This document shows positions 34,467 through 42,867 of a stretch of 64,000 nt of DNA, one piece after another. The DNA comes from 62-47 sp044463945 (lineage in GTDB: Bacteria > Pseudomonadota > Alphaproteobacteria > Rhizobiales > Xanthobacteraceae). The notes beneath the pieces were generated by a model. The model was given only the letters and a program-made list of their open reading frames with translations. It did no database searches and was not told the DNA's origin. Location: contig JBIQLW010000006.1 in assembly GCA_044463945.1 (NCBI GenBank), positions 62,001-126,000 on the forward strand, read 5' to 3'. The stretch's first letter is position 1. Every line of letters begins with the position of its first letter. The translations under genes and the position numbers were made by a program.

Positions 34467-36376
34467 GACTCATCCTCCGGCGTTCCTTTCGGCCAGAACC
34501 ATCCGATCAACGTGACCGCGACGGGGATCGCTCCCCACACGACCGCCCATGGCGTGAAGATCGATCCGATCAGCATGATCGTGGTCGCAATGGCTGCCCA
34601 GAACGGCCAGATCGAATTGCCGGGAGACGACTCGCGCGCCTCCGGCTGCGCCTGCACCACCGTACTGACGACAAGCTCGCGGCGATCCGTTCGCAGTCCC
34701 GTGGCGACAGCGAGTTCGTCCGGCGAGGTCCACAACGGATCGCGTGAATCGACGACGGGAATGTAGCGGAAGTTATAGGCGGGCGGCGGCGACGCCGTGG
34801 CCCATTCCAGCGACGATGCGCCCCATGGATTGGGACCGGCAGGTTCGCCTGAGCGCGCGCTTCGTACCGCATCGATAAAGAACAGCAGGAAGCCGGCCGC
34901 AAGGATAATCGCGCTCAGGCTGATGAACAGGTTCAGGCCGGCCCATGGCATCTCCGGCTGGTAGGTATAGATCCGGCGCGGCATTCCTTCGAGCCCGAGA
35001 ACGTGCATCGGGAAAAACGTCATGTTGAACCCGACGAAGATCAGGCCGAAGGCCCAGCGCCCGCATCGCTCGCTCATCAGGCGGCCGGTGATCTTCGGAA
35101 ACCAGTAGTAGACTGCGCCAATCAGCGGAAAGACCGTGCCGCCGATCAGAACATAATGGAAATGCGCGACCACGAAATACGTGTCATGCACCTGCGTGTC
35201 GAACGGCACCGAAGCGACCATGACTCCGGTCAGCCCACCCAGCACGAAGATAACAACGAAGCCGATGACGAACAGCAGTGGCGTCTTGAACACCGGGCGC
35301 CCGTCCCACAATGTCGCGATCCAGCAGAAAATCTGGATGCCCGCCGGCACCGCGATCGCCATGCTCGACGCGGTGAAGAAACTTTCTCCGACACGCGGCA
35401 GACCCACCACGAACATGTGATGAACCCAGAGCCCGAACGACAACACGCCCGTGGAGATCAGCGCCACCACCAGCGCCAGATAGCCGAACACCGGCCGGCG
35501 CGCGAACGTGGCGACCAGTGTCGACACCATGCCGACCGCAGGCAGGAAGATGATGTAGACCTCCGGGTGACCGAAGAACCAGAACAGATGCTGCCACAGC
35601 AGCACATCGCCGCCCTCGGCCGGGTTGTAGAAATGGGTGCCGATCAGACGATCGAGAATGAGCGACGTGCTGGCGACCATGATCGCCGGCATCGCCAGAA
35701 TGATGACGAAGGACGTGACCAGCATCGACCAGACGAACAGCGGAATGCGATCGAGTGACATGCCCGGCGCTCGCTGCTTGAACACCGTGACGACAATCTC
35801 GACGGCGACGGCGAGCGCGGAAAGCTCGGTGAATGTGATCATCTGTGCCCAGATGTCGGCTCGCTTCCCGGCCCCGTACTGCGGGCCTGAAAGCGGCACA
35901 TAGGCGAACCAGCCGACATCGGGTCCCATATCCAGCGCGAAGGAAATCCACAGCAGCGCGCCGCCGGCGAGGAATATCCAATAGGAAAATGCGTTCAGCC
36001 GCGGAAACGCGATGTTGCGCGTCCCCACCATCAGCGGCACAAGATAGACTCCCATCGCTTCCATCACCGGCACCGCGAACAGGAACATCATGGTCGAGCC
36101 ATGCATGGTGAATATCTGGTTGTAGCGGTCGGGACCGATGAAACGCGCTTCGGGCTGCGCCAACTGGATGCGCATCGCCAGCGCCAGCACGCCGCCGAGC
36201 ATCAGGAAAACGAATGCGGTGACGATGTAGCGCCGCGCGATGGTCTTGTGATCGACGGTCGAAAGTATCCCGCGCAACCCGCGGGATGCTTTCCATGTTT
36301 CCGCAAGTTGCCGATCGATCTCGCAGTGGCCGGCGGCCGTTTCCGTTGCAACGCGTGGATGGGCAGCCCCGGTCAT
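34463..36376 (-). CDS. coxN: Cytochrome c oxidase subunit I (CoxN-like)
   Basis: Catalytic subunit with heme a and the heme-CuB centre, 637 residues and at least twelve helices. Key regions: STVDHKTIARRYIV, FTMHGSTMMFLFAVPVMEAMG (low-spin heme His), WQHLFWFFGHPEVYIIFLPAVG (CuB His and the cross-linked Tyr), VHHMFVVGLPRVGESFFTASSM (CuB His pair and K-channel), TYFVVAHFHYVLIGGTVF (heme ligands). A C-terminal extension of about 100 residues with two more helices follows, as in caa3-type subunit I/III fusions, though coxO is separate here. Four-base overlaps on both sides. Confidence 0.95.
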   Translation of the reverse strand: MTGAAHPRVATETAAGHCEIDRQLAETWKASRGLRGILSTVDHKTIARRYIVTAFVFLMLGGVLALAMRIQLAQPEARFIGPDRYNQIFTMHGSTMMFLFAVPVMEAMGVYLVPLMVGTRNIAFPRLNAFSYWIFLAGGALLWISFALDMGPDVGWFAYVPLSGPQYGAGKRADIWAQMITFTELSALAVAVEIVVTVFKQRAPGMSLDRIPLFVWSMLVTSFVIILAMPAIMVASTSLILDRLIGTHFYNPAEGGDVLLWQHLFWFFGHPEVYIIFLPAVGMVSTLVATFARRPVFGYLALVVALISTGVLSFGLWVHHMFVVGLPRVGESFFTASSMAIAVPAGIQIFCWIATLWDGRPVFKTPLLFVIGFVVIFVLGGLTGVMVASVPFDTQVHDTYFVVAHFHYVLIGGTVFPLIGAVYYWFPKITGRLMSERCGRWAFGLIFVGFNMTFFPMHVLGLEGMPRRIYTYQPEMPWAGLNLFISLSAIILAAGFLLFFIDAVRSARSGEPAGPNPWGASSLEWATASPPPAYNFRYIPVVDSRDPLWTSPDELAVATGLRTDRRELVVSTVVQAQPEARESSPGNSIWPFWAAIATTIMLIGSIFTPWAVVWGAIPVAVTLIGWFWPKGTPEDES

Positions 36377-37371
36377 TTGAGGCTCGCGAGATAGGCGGAA
36401 ACCTGACGCAGCTCATCGCTGGAGAGGGGCACCATCGGCATATTGTTGCCGGGCTTCAGCGTCTGCGGATCGGCAGTCCATGCCGCCAGCGAGCCGCGCG
36501 TCGTCTCGGACAGACCAGCGGCAATGGTGCGCCGGCTTGCGATATGCGTGAGGTCCGGACCGCTCGTCCCGATGGCATCGGTGCCCCGCACCGTGTGACA
36601 GGCGGCGCACGGCTTTGCGCTGAACACCGCTTTGCCCGCCTCGGCTTCCGGATCAGGTGGCGGCGCCGCCGCCCGTCTCTGCGCTTCGGACCATCGGTCG
36701 AAATCGGCGGCGGATTCGGCAATCACGAACACGGCCATATGACTATGCTGGAAACCGCAGAATTCCGCGCATTGGCCGCGATAGATTCCGGCGCGGTTCG
36801 CCCGGATCGTCAGTTCGTTTGAACGGCCGGGGATGAGATCCTGCTTTCCGGCGAGGCTCGGCACCCAGAAGGAATGGATCACATCGCCGGCTTCGAGTTG
36901 CAGCCGAACCGAACGACCGACCGGAATATGAATCTCGTTTGCGGTTTCAAACGATGCGCCCGATCCCGGCTGGAGATAGGTGATCCTCCACCACCACTGC
37001 TCGCCGCTCACCTTGATCGTCAGATCGCCGGCTTCGGGGTCACCGAGCGCGCGGGTGGTGAGAAAGCTCGCAATGGTGAAGCCGGCGATGACGATCACGG
37101 TCATGCCGACGCTTGCGGCAACCACCGATGCCATGCGCCGCTCGGTTTCGGCATTCGATCGATGGCCTTCCTCGCGATGCCGAAACAACGCCCAGATCAG
37201 CATAACGATGACGGCGCTCCATATCACGGAGCAGATCGCGACGATCCAGACGATCAGATGCTTCAGATGCACGGCGGACGGACCGTGCGCGTCGAGCGTC
37301 GACTGATCGCCGCCGCACCCCAGCAGGATGACCGAACAGCCCGCGAGCACAATGAACGCGAGGGGTTTCAC
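36373..37371 (-). CDS. coxM: Cytochrome c oxidase subunit II fused to cytochrome c (CoxM-like)
   Basis: A 332-residue subunit that takes electrons from cytochrome c. Lipoprotein-like start with LLGCG (lipobox Cys about residue 19), two helices (about 38-62 and 83-105), then a cupredoxin domain with the CuA site: WWWRITYLQ, VIHSFWVPSLAGKQDLIPG and GQCAEFCGFQHSHMAVFV (Cys, Glu, Cys, His, Met). A C-terminal class I cytochrome c domain carries CAACH in FSAKPCAACHTVRG with a likely Met ligand in NNMPMVPL. This fusion defines caa3-type enzymes and matches CoxM of Bradyrhizobium. Confidence 0.94.
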   Translation of the reverse strand: MKPLAFIVLAGCSVILLGCGGDQSTLDAHGPSAVHLKHLIVWIVAICSVIWSAVIVMLIWALFRHREEGHRSNAETERRMASVVAASVGMTVIVIAGFTIASFLTTRALGDPEAGDLTIKVSGEQWWWRITYLQPGSGASFETANEIHIPVGRSVRLQLEAGDVIHSFWVPSLAGKQDLIPGRSNELTIRANRAGIYRGQCAEFCGFQHSHMAVFVIAESAADFDRWSEAQRRAAAPPPDPEAEAGKAVFSAKPCAACHTVRGTDAIGTSGPDLTHIASRRTIAAGLSETTRGSLAAWTADPQTLKPGNNMPMVPLSSDELRQVSAYLASLK

Positions 37372-37967
37372 GGCGCCAGCCCCTTCTGGGGGTGCCGTGG
37401 CGCGGGTCCTTCATCGAACAGGATCGCGGCCGGCGCGCGGTTCTCTGCCGGCCGGAGTTGCTTGTCATCATTACGGCCGGGGGTCGCGGCCTTCGCGGAA
37501 TAGGCTCCAATCGTTTGAACGTATCCGGCAAGCTGCCATATCTGCTCGCTGGTCAGCTTGTGGCGAAAGGGTGGCATGCCATATGGACGGCCATCGCGGA
37601 TCGATGCCGCGATCGAGACAGTCTCCGGACCATAAAGCCACCAGCCATCGAGAAATGACGGACCGCTGCCGCCCCGGCCATCCTCGCCGTGGCAGGATCC
37701 GCATTGAAACCAGCTATAGAGGCGCTTTCCCTGATTCAGATCATGGGCGTTGCTCTGGTAGGGTTGATCGAGCGCGAAGTAAATCTCCGGCGGCGTTCCG
37801 CCAATTCCGTTGGGCATCAGGCGCAGTTCATCCAACGCAGCCGCGAGCGGCGGATCAAGTCGCAACCGCCTCTCCTCGCGCTCGCAGCCTGCGAGGACGG
37901 CGGCGATGAGCGATATCAGAACAATTCTGACCTGAAGCGATCGACGATAGCCTCGTCGCTGCGTCAC
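37368..37967 (-). CDS. Lipoprotein monoheme cytochrome c, first gene of the oxidase set
   Basis: A 199-residue protein with a lipoprotein signal (VRIVLISLIAAVLAGC, lipobox LAGC) and one heme site, CGSCH, in YSWFQCGSCHGEDGRGGSGPSFLDGWWLYG. The following DGRPYGMPPFRHKLTSEQIWQLAGYVQTIG provides the Met ligand (GMPPF). This type commonly relays electrons into CuA oxidases. It overlaps coxM by four bases and lies only 46 bases downstream of the ydeP-like gene on the same strand. Confidence 0.85.
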   Translation of the reverse strand: MTQRRGYRRSLQVRIVLISLIAAVLAGCEREERRLRLDPPLAAALDELRLMPNGIGGTPPEIYFALDQPYQSNAHDLNQGKRLYSWFQCGSCHGEDGRGGSGPSFLDGWWLYGPETVSIAASIRDGRPYGMPPFRHKLTSEQIWQLAGYVQTIGAYSAKAATPGRNDDKQLRPAENRAPAAILFDEGPAPRHPQKGLAP

Positions 37968-38013
37968 CTCACCGCTACCTCACGTTCCCGCTGCTCTTGC
38001 TCAATTCTTGTGC

Positions 38014-40419
38014 TCAATCCTTGGCCAGTTCGGCGGCCCACCTCACGTAAACCGGCAATAGCTTGTATCCCGGCGTCTTCGCCTCCGCGTCATGATGATC
38101 GAGGGGAAAAAGCGGATTTGCTTCCGGATAGTACGCGGCGCAACAACCGGCGGGGATGTTATAGGCGACGATCCTCAAGCCCGAGATCGATCGTTCCTTC
38201 CCGTCGCCGATGGCGGTCACCAGATTGACGGCATCGCCTTCCTGAAACCCAAGCCGCTCAATGTCGATCGGGTTCATGAACACCACCAGGCGGGTGCCTT
38301 CAATGCCGCGGAAACGATCGCTATAGCCATACACCGTCGTGTTGAACTGATCGTTCGAGCGCAGCGTGGTCAGATGCAGCAAATTCGCTTCCGAGTCCCG
38401 CACACGGAATTCCGGAAACAGGCGCGGCGGCGTGATGAAATTAGCCTTGCCGTTCGCAGTCACCCACTTGCGCTCGCGCGCCGGCAACGGCCGCGGAAAG
38501 CCTCCCGGCTGAAACATCCGCTTGTTGAAATCCTTGAACGTCTCCGGATAGGTCCGCTCGATGGCATCGCGAATCGTGGCGTAATCATCCACCCATTCCT
38601 TCCACGGCACCGAGCCTTTGCCTTGCAATGTGGCTTCCGCCAGCCCGGCGATGATCGCAGGCTCCGATCGAAGTTCCGGGCTCGCCGGTTTGGCACGGCC
38701 ACGTGAACCGTGGAAATGCGCAACCGAGCTTTCCATCGAGACCGCCTGCGGTCCGGTCGCCTGCTCATCCACCTCAAGCCGGCCGAGACAGGGAAGAAGA
38801 TATGCAATCTCACCGTGGATCAGATGGGTTCGATTGAGCTTGGTGGCAACATTGACCGTCAAACGAAGTTTTCGCCAGGCGACCTCCATATCCTCCGTTT
38901 CAGGAGCGGCTCGAAGAAAGTTGCCGCCCAACCCAACAAATCCTTTGGTCTCGCCATTCAGAACGGCCTTGCAGGCGTCGACGGTCGTGTGGCCGGTCCA
39001 GCGGGGCGGTTCGAAGTCGTAGAGCTCCGCCAGCTTGTCCAATGGCGCCAGTCCGGGCTTCTCGGTGATTCCGACGGTGCGTTGACCCTGCACGTTCGAA
39101 TGCCCTCGCACAGCGCAGATATTCGCTCCCGGTTTTCCGATATTGCCCCGCAGCAGCGCGAGGTTGGCAAGCATATGAACGTTATCGACGCCCATCACAT
39201 GCTGGGTCAGACCCATGCCGTAAACCATCAGCACGGCCTCCGAATGAGCGTAGGTCCGCGCCGCCTCGATCATCTGGTCGCGCGTGAGACCGGAAACATG
39301 TTCGAGTTCGCTCCAGCCGTAAGCCCGCGCCGCCGCCGCGAACGCATCGAACCCGGCCGTATGTTGCTTGATGAAGTCGTGATCGAGGATGTGCTTCTTG
39401 TCCGCCGCCGCCATGGAGGCCGCGAACGCCACGGTTGCGGCATCAGAAGGGTCCTCCGGCTTGTCATCATCGCCAGCCACCGCCCTGAAGCCAGATGCTG
39501 CCCGGATGTCATCCGCCTCGATCAGGGCCTTGCAGACGCCGAACAGCGCGGCGATGTCGCCCCCGTTCTTCACCTGATAATACGATGATGCAATCGGCGT
39601 CTCCCGGCCGGTGAGCATCTGGCTCGGCGCCTGCGGATTGACGAAACGCTCCAACCCGCGCTCACGCAGCGGATTTATCACCACGGCTTTGACGCCCCGC
39701 TCAACGGCGTCCTGAAGATCATGCAGCATACGGGGTGATGAGGTGCCCACGTTCTGGGCGATATAGAAAATGCAGTCGCAGTTCTGAAAATCCGATAGCG
39801 TCGCGGTCCCCACCGACGCGCCTATGCTCTCGGGCAATCCGACAGACGAACTTTCATGACACATGTTCGAACAGTCGGGCAGGTTGTTGCTGCCATAGAT
39901 GCGTACGAACAGTTGATACATGTAGGCCGCCTCAAGGGAGGCGCGGCCAGAGGTATAGAACTCGACCTGCTCGGGAGCCAATCCACGCAGCTCTGCTCCG
40001 ATCTCCTTAAATGCCTCTTCCCAGGAAACGGGTAGATATTTGTCGGAACCCGGATCCCACCGCATCGGATGGGTGAGACGGCCTTGCTCCTCAAGGTCAT
40101 GATCCCGCCAGCCTTCGAGCGCGCTCAGGGTGTGTGCATCGAAGAAAGCACGATCGGCGCGCCGATGAGTCACCTCCCAGGCGGTCGCTTTCGCGCCGCT
40201 CTCACAGAACTCAAGCGGATGGGTCTTCGCCGGCTTCGCCCAGGCGCAGCTCACGCACATGTAGCCCTCGGGCTTGTTCTGGTAGGCCAGCAGCGGAGGT
40301 CCGTCGAATGGCTTATGCTCGCGAAGCAGTATTTCGCTGACCGATTGCGCCGATCCCCAACCGCCCGCCGGGCCGGAATAGCGCTTTATTCTCGGAGATC
40401 GCCGGGGATTTCCTGACAT
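38014..40419 (-). CDS. FdhF/YdeP family molybdopterin oxidoreductase
   Basis: An 801-residue cytoplasmic molybdoprotein of the formate-dehydrogenase-H-like YdeP family (E. coli YdeP is linked to acid resistance, reaction unknown). An N-terminal Cys group, GYMCVSCAWAKPAKTHPLEFC, could hold an Fe-S cluster but has fewer Cys than FdhF. Moco-binding blocks include FYTSGRASLEAAYMYQLF, NMCHESSSVGLPESIG, VYGMGLTQHVMGVDN, GNIGKPGANICAVRGHSNVQG, LIHGEIAYLLPCLGRLE and TLRSNDQFNTTVYGYSDRF. The ATG at 40419 has GGAG seven bases upstream. An EcfG-type promoter lies at 40552-40576. The oxidase genes follow directly. Confidence 0.88.
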   Translation of the reverse strand: MSGNPRRSPRIKRYSGPAGGWGSAQSVSEILLREHKPFDGPPLLAYQNKPEGYMCVSCAWAKPAKTHPLEFCESGAKATAWEVTHRRADRAFFDAHTLSALEGWRDHDLEEQGRLTHPMRWDPGSDKYLPVSWEEAFKEIGAELRGLAPEQVEFYTSGRASLEAAYMYQLFVRIYGSNNLPDCSNMCHESSSVGLPESIGASVGTATLSDFQNCDCIFYIAQNVGTSSPRMLHDLQDAVERGVKAVVINPLRERGLERFVNPQAPSQMLTGRETPIASSYYQVKNGGDIAALFGVCKALIEADDIRAASGFRAVAGDDDKPEDPSDAATVAFAASMAAADKKHILDHDFIKQHTAGFDAFAAAARAYGWSELEHVSGLTRDQMIEAARTYAHSEAVLMVYGMGLTQHVMGVDNVHMLANLALLRGNIGKPGANICAVRGHSNVQGQRTVGITEKPGLAPLDKLAELYDFEPPRWTGHTTVDACKAVLNGETKGFVGLGGNFLRAAPETEDMEVAWRKLRLTVNVATKLNRTHLIHGEIAYLLPCLGRLEVDEQATGPQAVSMESSVAHFHGSRGRAKPASPELRSEPAIIAGLAEATLQGKGSVPWKEWVDDYATIRDAIERTYPETFKDFNKRMFQPGGFPRPLPARERKWVTANGKANFITPPRLFPEFRVRDSEANLLHLTTLRSNDQFNTTVYGYSDRFRGIEGTRLVVFMNPIDIERLGFQEGDAVNLVTAIGDGKERSISGLRIVAYNIPAGCCAAYYPEANPLFPLDHHDAEAKTPGYKLLPVYVRWAAELAKD

Positions 40420-40551
40420 CGAAAACTCCAGACCAAGAACGTTTAGCAATCTGAGCGACGGAAGCGGGTCCAGGAGGCCAACGGAGATAAAAAGTGGCCC
40501 GCAACATTCATCCGGGCATCCGTCCACCAAGCTTAGCGCGACCTACCGATG

Positions 40552-40576
40552 AACGATGCTGAAGGCGCGAGGTTCC
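40552..40576 (-). promoter_or_regulatory. EcfG-type promoter upstream of the ydeP-like gene
   Basis: Reading the minus strand: GGAAC (40576-40572), 16 bases, CGTT (40555-40552), an exact match to the general-stress consensus GGAAC-N16-CGTT. It sits 132 bases before the ATG at 40419 and just beyond the terminator of the neighbouring yciE-like gene, so it is placed to drive ydeP and perhaps the oxidase genes. Confidence 0.65.
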
Positions 40577-40596
40577 AAGCTGGCCTCAGTGGAACG

Positions 40597-40632
40597 AATA
40601 ATAAAAATAAGGAGCCCGAGTTACCGGGCTCC
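40597..40632 (-). terminator. Rho-independent terminator of the yciE-like gene
   Basis: Stem GGAGCCCG (40611-40618) pairs with CGGGCTCC (40625-40632) around a six-base loop. On the minus strand it is followed by a T-rich tail (TTATTTTTATTATT), so it stops transcription coming from the gene that ends at 40689. Confidence 0.85.
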
Positions 40633-40688
40633 TTTCGATGAAACGGAAGACATCATTCAAGTCTCAGGTTCAAGTCTCAGGCCGGTTA

Positions 40689-41186
40689 CTACGCAGCCGC
40701 CCGCTGTTCATTTCGGACATAGGCGCGCGTGACGTTCTCGACGTTTGCATCGATCCACTTCGCCATCTCCTGCTCCTCTCTCAGAGAAGCTTCCAGGGCT
40801 GGCCGCACCTGCTCGACGCCAGCTTCGGAAACGAGCGCCAGAAGCGACTTGTACGCCGCAATTTCGAAATTTTCGAAGGCATTATTTGCGAATGTATTCT
40901 TGAGGATTTCATCTCCCGCCATCGCGTGCATCATGGCTTGCGCGTTGGCCATCACCGATTGGGTCGTATCCTTGAGCGTCGAATGGCTTTCACCGCAAGC
41001 ATCGAGGCAATCCTCCAATCGATCTATTTGGCTTTTCGTCTCTTCCAGATGGTGCCGCACCTTCGACTGGACCTCCGGATAGTCATCAAGCCGCTCCGCC
41101 TGGCGTTCCATCAACTCCCGTGCTTGAACTTCCATCGCATGCGCATTTCGCAGGCCGGCAATAAGGACATCTCTCGCGCTCGTCAT
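40689..41186 (-). CDS. YciE-like ferritin-fold stress protein (DUF892)
   Basis: A 165-residue all-helical protein of the YciE/DUF892 family, which has a ferritin-like four-helix bundle with a possible di-iron site. Seen: DVLIAGLRNAHAMEVQARELMERQAERL, a long helix with the HAxE motif, HHLEETKSQIDRLEDCL (ExxxQxxRL), NNAFENFEIAAYKSLLALV (ExxAY) and SLREEQEMAKWIDANV. Family members are induced by osmotic and general stress. A GGAAC box with an imperfect -10 (GATT) lies at 41237-41213, and a strong terminator follows the stop. Confidence 0.88.
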   Translation of the reverse strand: MTSARDVLIAGLRNAHAMEVQARELMERQAERLDDYPEVQSKVRHHLEETKSQIDRLEDCLDACGESHSTLKDTTQSVMANAQAMMHAMAGDEILKNTFANNAFENFEIAAYKSLLALVSEAGVEQVRPALEASLREEQEMAKWIDANVENVTRAYVRNEQRAAA

Positions 41187-41212
41187 ATGAACCTCCAGGA
41201 TCGATTACCACC

Positions 41213-41237
41213 AATCGCCACGTCTCCAGATCGTTCC
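41213..41237 (-). promoter_or_regulatory. Weak EcfG-type promoter upstream of the yciE-like gene
   Basis: Minus strand: GGAAC (41237-41233), 16 bases, GATT (41216-41213) in place of CGTT. The -35 is perfect; the -10 matches in its TT only. It ends 26 bases before the ATG. Confidence 0.35.
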
Positions 41238-41485
41238 TGATGCCTCCAGACTCATTCATGGGCTATCGGGCGACAATCCATCGTCATTGAAGCAACGAGC
41301 GAAGAAAATGCCTTCCTGATAGCGAGTTTGGCGGAGGCCGATTGGGATGATCGGAAGCACATCGGTCCGATACATCAATTGATACTCGTCGCAGGCGCCT
41401 CGCCTGCGACCAATCGAGCAAAAATTCGAAGACAGGGTGCGCGATGTGAGCACACTGCGTGATCGATTCTACAGCCAGGACGAAT

Positions 41486-41692
41486 TCAGTTCTGGCCGGA
41501 GAAACCAGCTGGCACGCTCATCGTTGCGCCCGGCGGGAACCTGGTCCCTCGGGTTGCCAGTTGTTGCAGCACGGCAGTGTTGGATTCCTGTTCGATGCTA
41601 GCGGTAGCTGGCGCATTGGGCCTTGGCGCGAACGCCAGGAACAATCCGATGAGCCAGATCGACGTGACAACCGAGACTTTGAGGACAGGCAT
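41486..41692 (-). CDS. Small secreted or membrane-anchored hypothetical protein (68 aa)
   Basis: The frame starts MPVLKVSVVTSIWLIGLFLAFAP, a good signal peptide or anchor, followed by a polar tail rich in Asn, Gln, Ala and Thr. GGGAGAG is five bases before the ATG at 41692. No family recognised. It lies divergent to the DUF1236 gene in the stress block, so a small envelope role is possible, but it could be a chance frame. Confidence 0.45.
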   Translation of the reverse strand: MPVLKVSVVTSIWLIGLFLAFAPRPNAPATASIEQESNTAVLQQLATRGTRFPPGATMSVPAGFSGQN

Positions 41693-41795
41693 AGCCGCTC
41701 TCCCACGCTGTCGTGCCGGTGTTAATCATCACATTGATGAATTGTTTCAATATCGGGGCTCGACCGCCGGCATTCTCGCGCCGCGGGCTTCGACA

Positions 41796-41820
41796 GGAAC
41801 GACACCGGTCTTATCCAGTT
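41796..41820 (+). promoter_or_regulatory. EcfG-type promoter upstream of the DUF1236 gene
   Basis: GGAAC (41796-41800), 17 bases, GTT (41818-41820), equivalent to GGAAC-N16-AGTT. It ends 36 bases before the ATG at 41857, a normal promoter distance. Confidence 0.6.
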
Positions 41821-41856
41821 GTCGGCGGTGAGCATTCCAAAGGGATGGAGAGACCC

Positions 41857-42597
41857 ATGCGAAACCGACTCATGACCTCTGTAGCCATACTGACGATGCT
41901 GGTTGGAACCAGCGCAGCCTTGGGACAGAGCCCCGGCAGTAAAGAGGCTCCGTCTGGCGGAACTTCCACGCAGCATTCGCCCCCGGCGCAACCGCGCTCG
42001 GATTCTGGCCCTTCCGGCACCACGCAGATGAACCGAAGCCAATCGCCGGATTCCAAGGGCGCGGCTTCCCGACAGGAACCCACGCAATCCGGCGAAAGTT
42101 CGAAAGGATCGCCGCAGAACGCGCCGGGTATACACTCCGACAAATCGAAAGGCCCCGACAACACGAAGGGCCGTCAATCCACCGATGACCGCTCAAAAGG
42201 CGAGCGGATGAAGAATTCCGAATCCGGCGATGATCGCGGAAAGGACCGTATGAACACGGAGCGTCGCGGCACCGGAACGACTGGCGATACTGCGCGGCAT
42301 CCTGAAACCCGCTCGCAGACCACAGGTCAAGCCGGTGCCGGCGCCAAGCTTTCCAGCGAGCAGCGAACCAGAATAACGAGCGTGATTCATCAGCAGCGCG
42401 TTCAGCCTGAAACAAACGTCAACTTCAATATCTCGGTTGGCACGCGCGTTCCACGAACCGTACATTTCCACCCGCTCCCAGCCGAGATTATAACGGTCTA
42501 TCCGGATTGGCGGGGCTACCAGTTCTTCCTTGTTCGGGATCAGATCGTTGTCGTCAATCCGCGCACCTTTGAAATCGTAGCGGTGCTTGAAGCGTGA
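41857..42597 (+). CDS. Secreted DUF1236 protein with disordered Ser/Gly/Lys-rich linker
   Basis: A 246-residue exported protein. The signal peptide is NRLMTSVAILTMLVGTSAALGQ. Residues of about 25-165 are low complexity, rich in Ser, Gly, Thr, Lys, Asp and Gln with repeated KG/DR/SKG motifs and almost no hydrophobics. The C-terminal part (LSSEQRTRITSVIHQQ ... VNFNISVGTRVPRTVHFHPLPAEIITVYPDWRGYQFFLVRDQIVVVNPRTFEIVAVL) is the DUF1236 domain typical of Bradyrhizobium relatives. Function unknown; the domain may bind the envelope while the linker behaves like a stress hydrophilin. GGAG lies seven bases before the ATG at 41857. Confidence 0.88.
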   Translation: MRNRLMTSVAILTMLVGTSAALGQSPGSKEAPSGGTSTQHSPPAQPRSDSGPSGTTQMNRSQSPDSKGAASRQEPTQSGESSKGSPQNAPGIHSDKSKGPDNTKGRQSTDDRSKGERMKNSESGDDRGKDRMNTERRGTGTTGDTARHPETRSQTTGQAGAGAKLSSEQRTRITSVIHQQRVQPETNVNFNISVGTRVPRTVHFHPLPAEIITVYPDWRGYQFFLVRDQIVVVNPRTFEIVAVLEA

Positions 42598-42668
42598 CGA
42601 TAACGCAGTCCGTTGAGCGATCCGCCGAACTGGAGATTTTACCGCCGGAGTATGCTGGATTCAAAGAG

Positions 42669-42697
42669 AAAGCGAGCTGAGGACCTCAGCTCGCTTT
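42669..42697. terminator. Bidirectional terminator hairpin
   Basis: A perfect inverted repeat of 14 bases (AAAGCGAGCTGAGG / CCTCAGCTCGCTTT) around a single A. It lies between the convergent DUF1236 gene (stop 42597) and the 43-codon gene (stop 42736). The A/T-rich ends of the stem and a pyrimidine-rich minus flank (CTCTTTGA) suit termination in both directions. Confidence 0.7.
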
Positions 42698-42735
42698 GAT
42701 CTGACCATCACTCATGGAAAGCTCTAGGGGCTGTA

Positions 42736-42867
42736 TCAATCAACAGCCTGAAAACTCAGGAGCGCGTGCAAGGCTCCCGTGATCAAGGCCGCGAGTATGA
42801 TCGCAGCCAACGCGCAGAGTACAAATTGCTGAAATGAATCCATATGCTTGTACAGATGCCGATGCAT
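42736..42867 (-). CDS. 43-residue single-pass membrane peptide
   Basis: A short minus-strand frame beginning MHRHLYKHMDSFQQFV, followed by one strong membrane helix (LCALAAIILAALITGALHALL) and the tail SFQAVD. An EcfG-type promoter (GGAAC-N17-GTT at 42929-42905) ends 37 bases before the ATG, and a terminator hairpin follows the stop by about 40 bases, so the transcription unit is complete. No family recognised. The His-rich start and its place in the stress block suggest a small envelope stress peptide. Confidence 0.5.
   Translation of the reverse strand: MHRHLYKHMDSFQQFVLCALAAIILAALITGALHALLSFQAVD

Noticed and set aside
41256..41453. Minus-strand 65-codon frame upstream of the yciE-like gene
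   Set aside because: No ribosome-binding site, no signal or helix, and it overlaps the region that should hold the yciE promoter.
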